This document shows positions 39,691 through 39,764 of a stretch of DNA of 39,764 nucleotides, piece by piece. The DNA is from Streptomyces tailanensis (GTDB taxonomy: Bacteria > Actinomycetota > Actinomycetes > Streptomycetales > Streptomycetaceae). The position numbers and the translations under genes are program-made. Location of the stretch: the NCBI RefSeq assembly GCF_008386495.1, contig NZ_VTHJ01000019.1, positions 1 to 39,764 on the forward strand, given 5' to 3'. The notes under the pieces are model-generated. The model had not been told where the DNA came from, did not search any database, and was given only the letters and a program-made list of their open reading frames with translations. Within the stretch, counting starts at the first letter, position 1. The number at the start of each line of letters is the position of its first letter.

Positions 39691-39764
39691 CACGCTCAGA
39701 GCACGCACCTACGCGGACATCAGCCGCTACCGCGGCGGGCGCTCGGCCCGCCCTCCGGCGGACG

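Noticed and set aside
39700..39764. Tail of a minus-strand gene ending AERPPR then stop
   Set aside because: Only about 20 codons are visible, so no assignment is possible.

Overview
The window is high-GC actinobacterial DNA, almost certainly from Streptomyces or a close relative. The evidence is the strong G/C third-position bias, frequent GTG starts, Tat signals on secreted enzymes, XRE-DUF5753/DUF397 gene pairs, an ECF41-type sigma factor, and sugar ABC operons that lack their own ATPase. The intergenic palindromes resemble repeats I know from Streptomyces. No rRNA, tRNA or CRISPR array was seen.

Layout. (1) 1-3,014: a divergent pectin pair, a CE12 rhamnogalacturonan acetylesterase and a PL4 rhamnogalacturonan lyase, with palindromic operator candidates between them. 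(2) 3,057-9,309: an accessory stretch holding a CBM13 relic, a small membrane protein, a decayed transposase, an XRE-DUF5753/DUF397 pair, an anti-sigma-like ATPase with a coupled small protein, a methyltransferase, a VOC protein and a GNAT acetyltransferase. (3) 9,311-14,215: two coupled GH43 enzymes (galactanase-like with CBM13, and arabinanase-like) diverging from a wall- or membrane-anchored beta-helix protein. (4) 14,290-15,796: remnants and small genes of a second XRE/DUF6879 neighbourhood, with a fusion scar. (5) 16,030-18,175: an FAD oxidoreductase and an ECF41 sigma factor. (6) 18,262-21,000: a truncated amino-acid permease, an intact homocysteine methyltransferase and an ABC-ATPase tail relic. 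(7) 21,107-36,955: the main carbohydrate locus. (8) 37,010-39,522: an Lrp/AsnC regulator coupled to glutamine-dependent NAD synthetase, then a strong terminator.

The main locus is a seven-gene minus-strand operon: solute-binding lipoprotein, two permeases, GH28-like beta-helix hydrolase, two PF05426 (alginate-lyase fold) lyases, and a type-B carboxylesterase. A 2-hydroxyacid dehydrogenase is transcribed divergently, and two closely similar LacI regulators sit at the two ends. The palindrome core AACCGGTT occurs upstream of the first LacI gene and twice in the operon/dehydrogenase divergent region, which ties that regulator to the operon. The enzymes suggest deacylation, lyase cleavage and hydrolysis of an acidic polysaccharide (pectin backbone or a glucuronan-like polymer), import of the oligosaccharides, and reduction or oxidation of a hydroxy/keto-acid product. 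The substrate cannot be fixed from sequence alone.

Signs of genome wear are common: transposase relics, deletion fusions, truncated genes, tandem repeats, and a 205-bp inverted-repeat element ending in CTAG. One arm of a second copy of that element lies at the left edge of the window.
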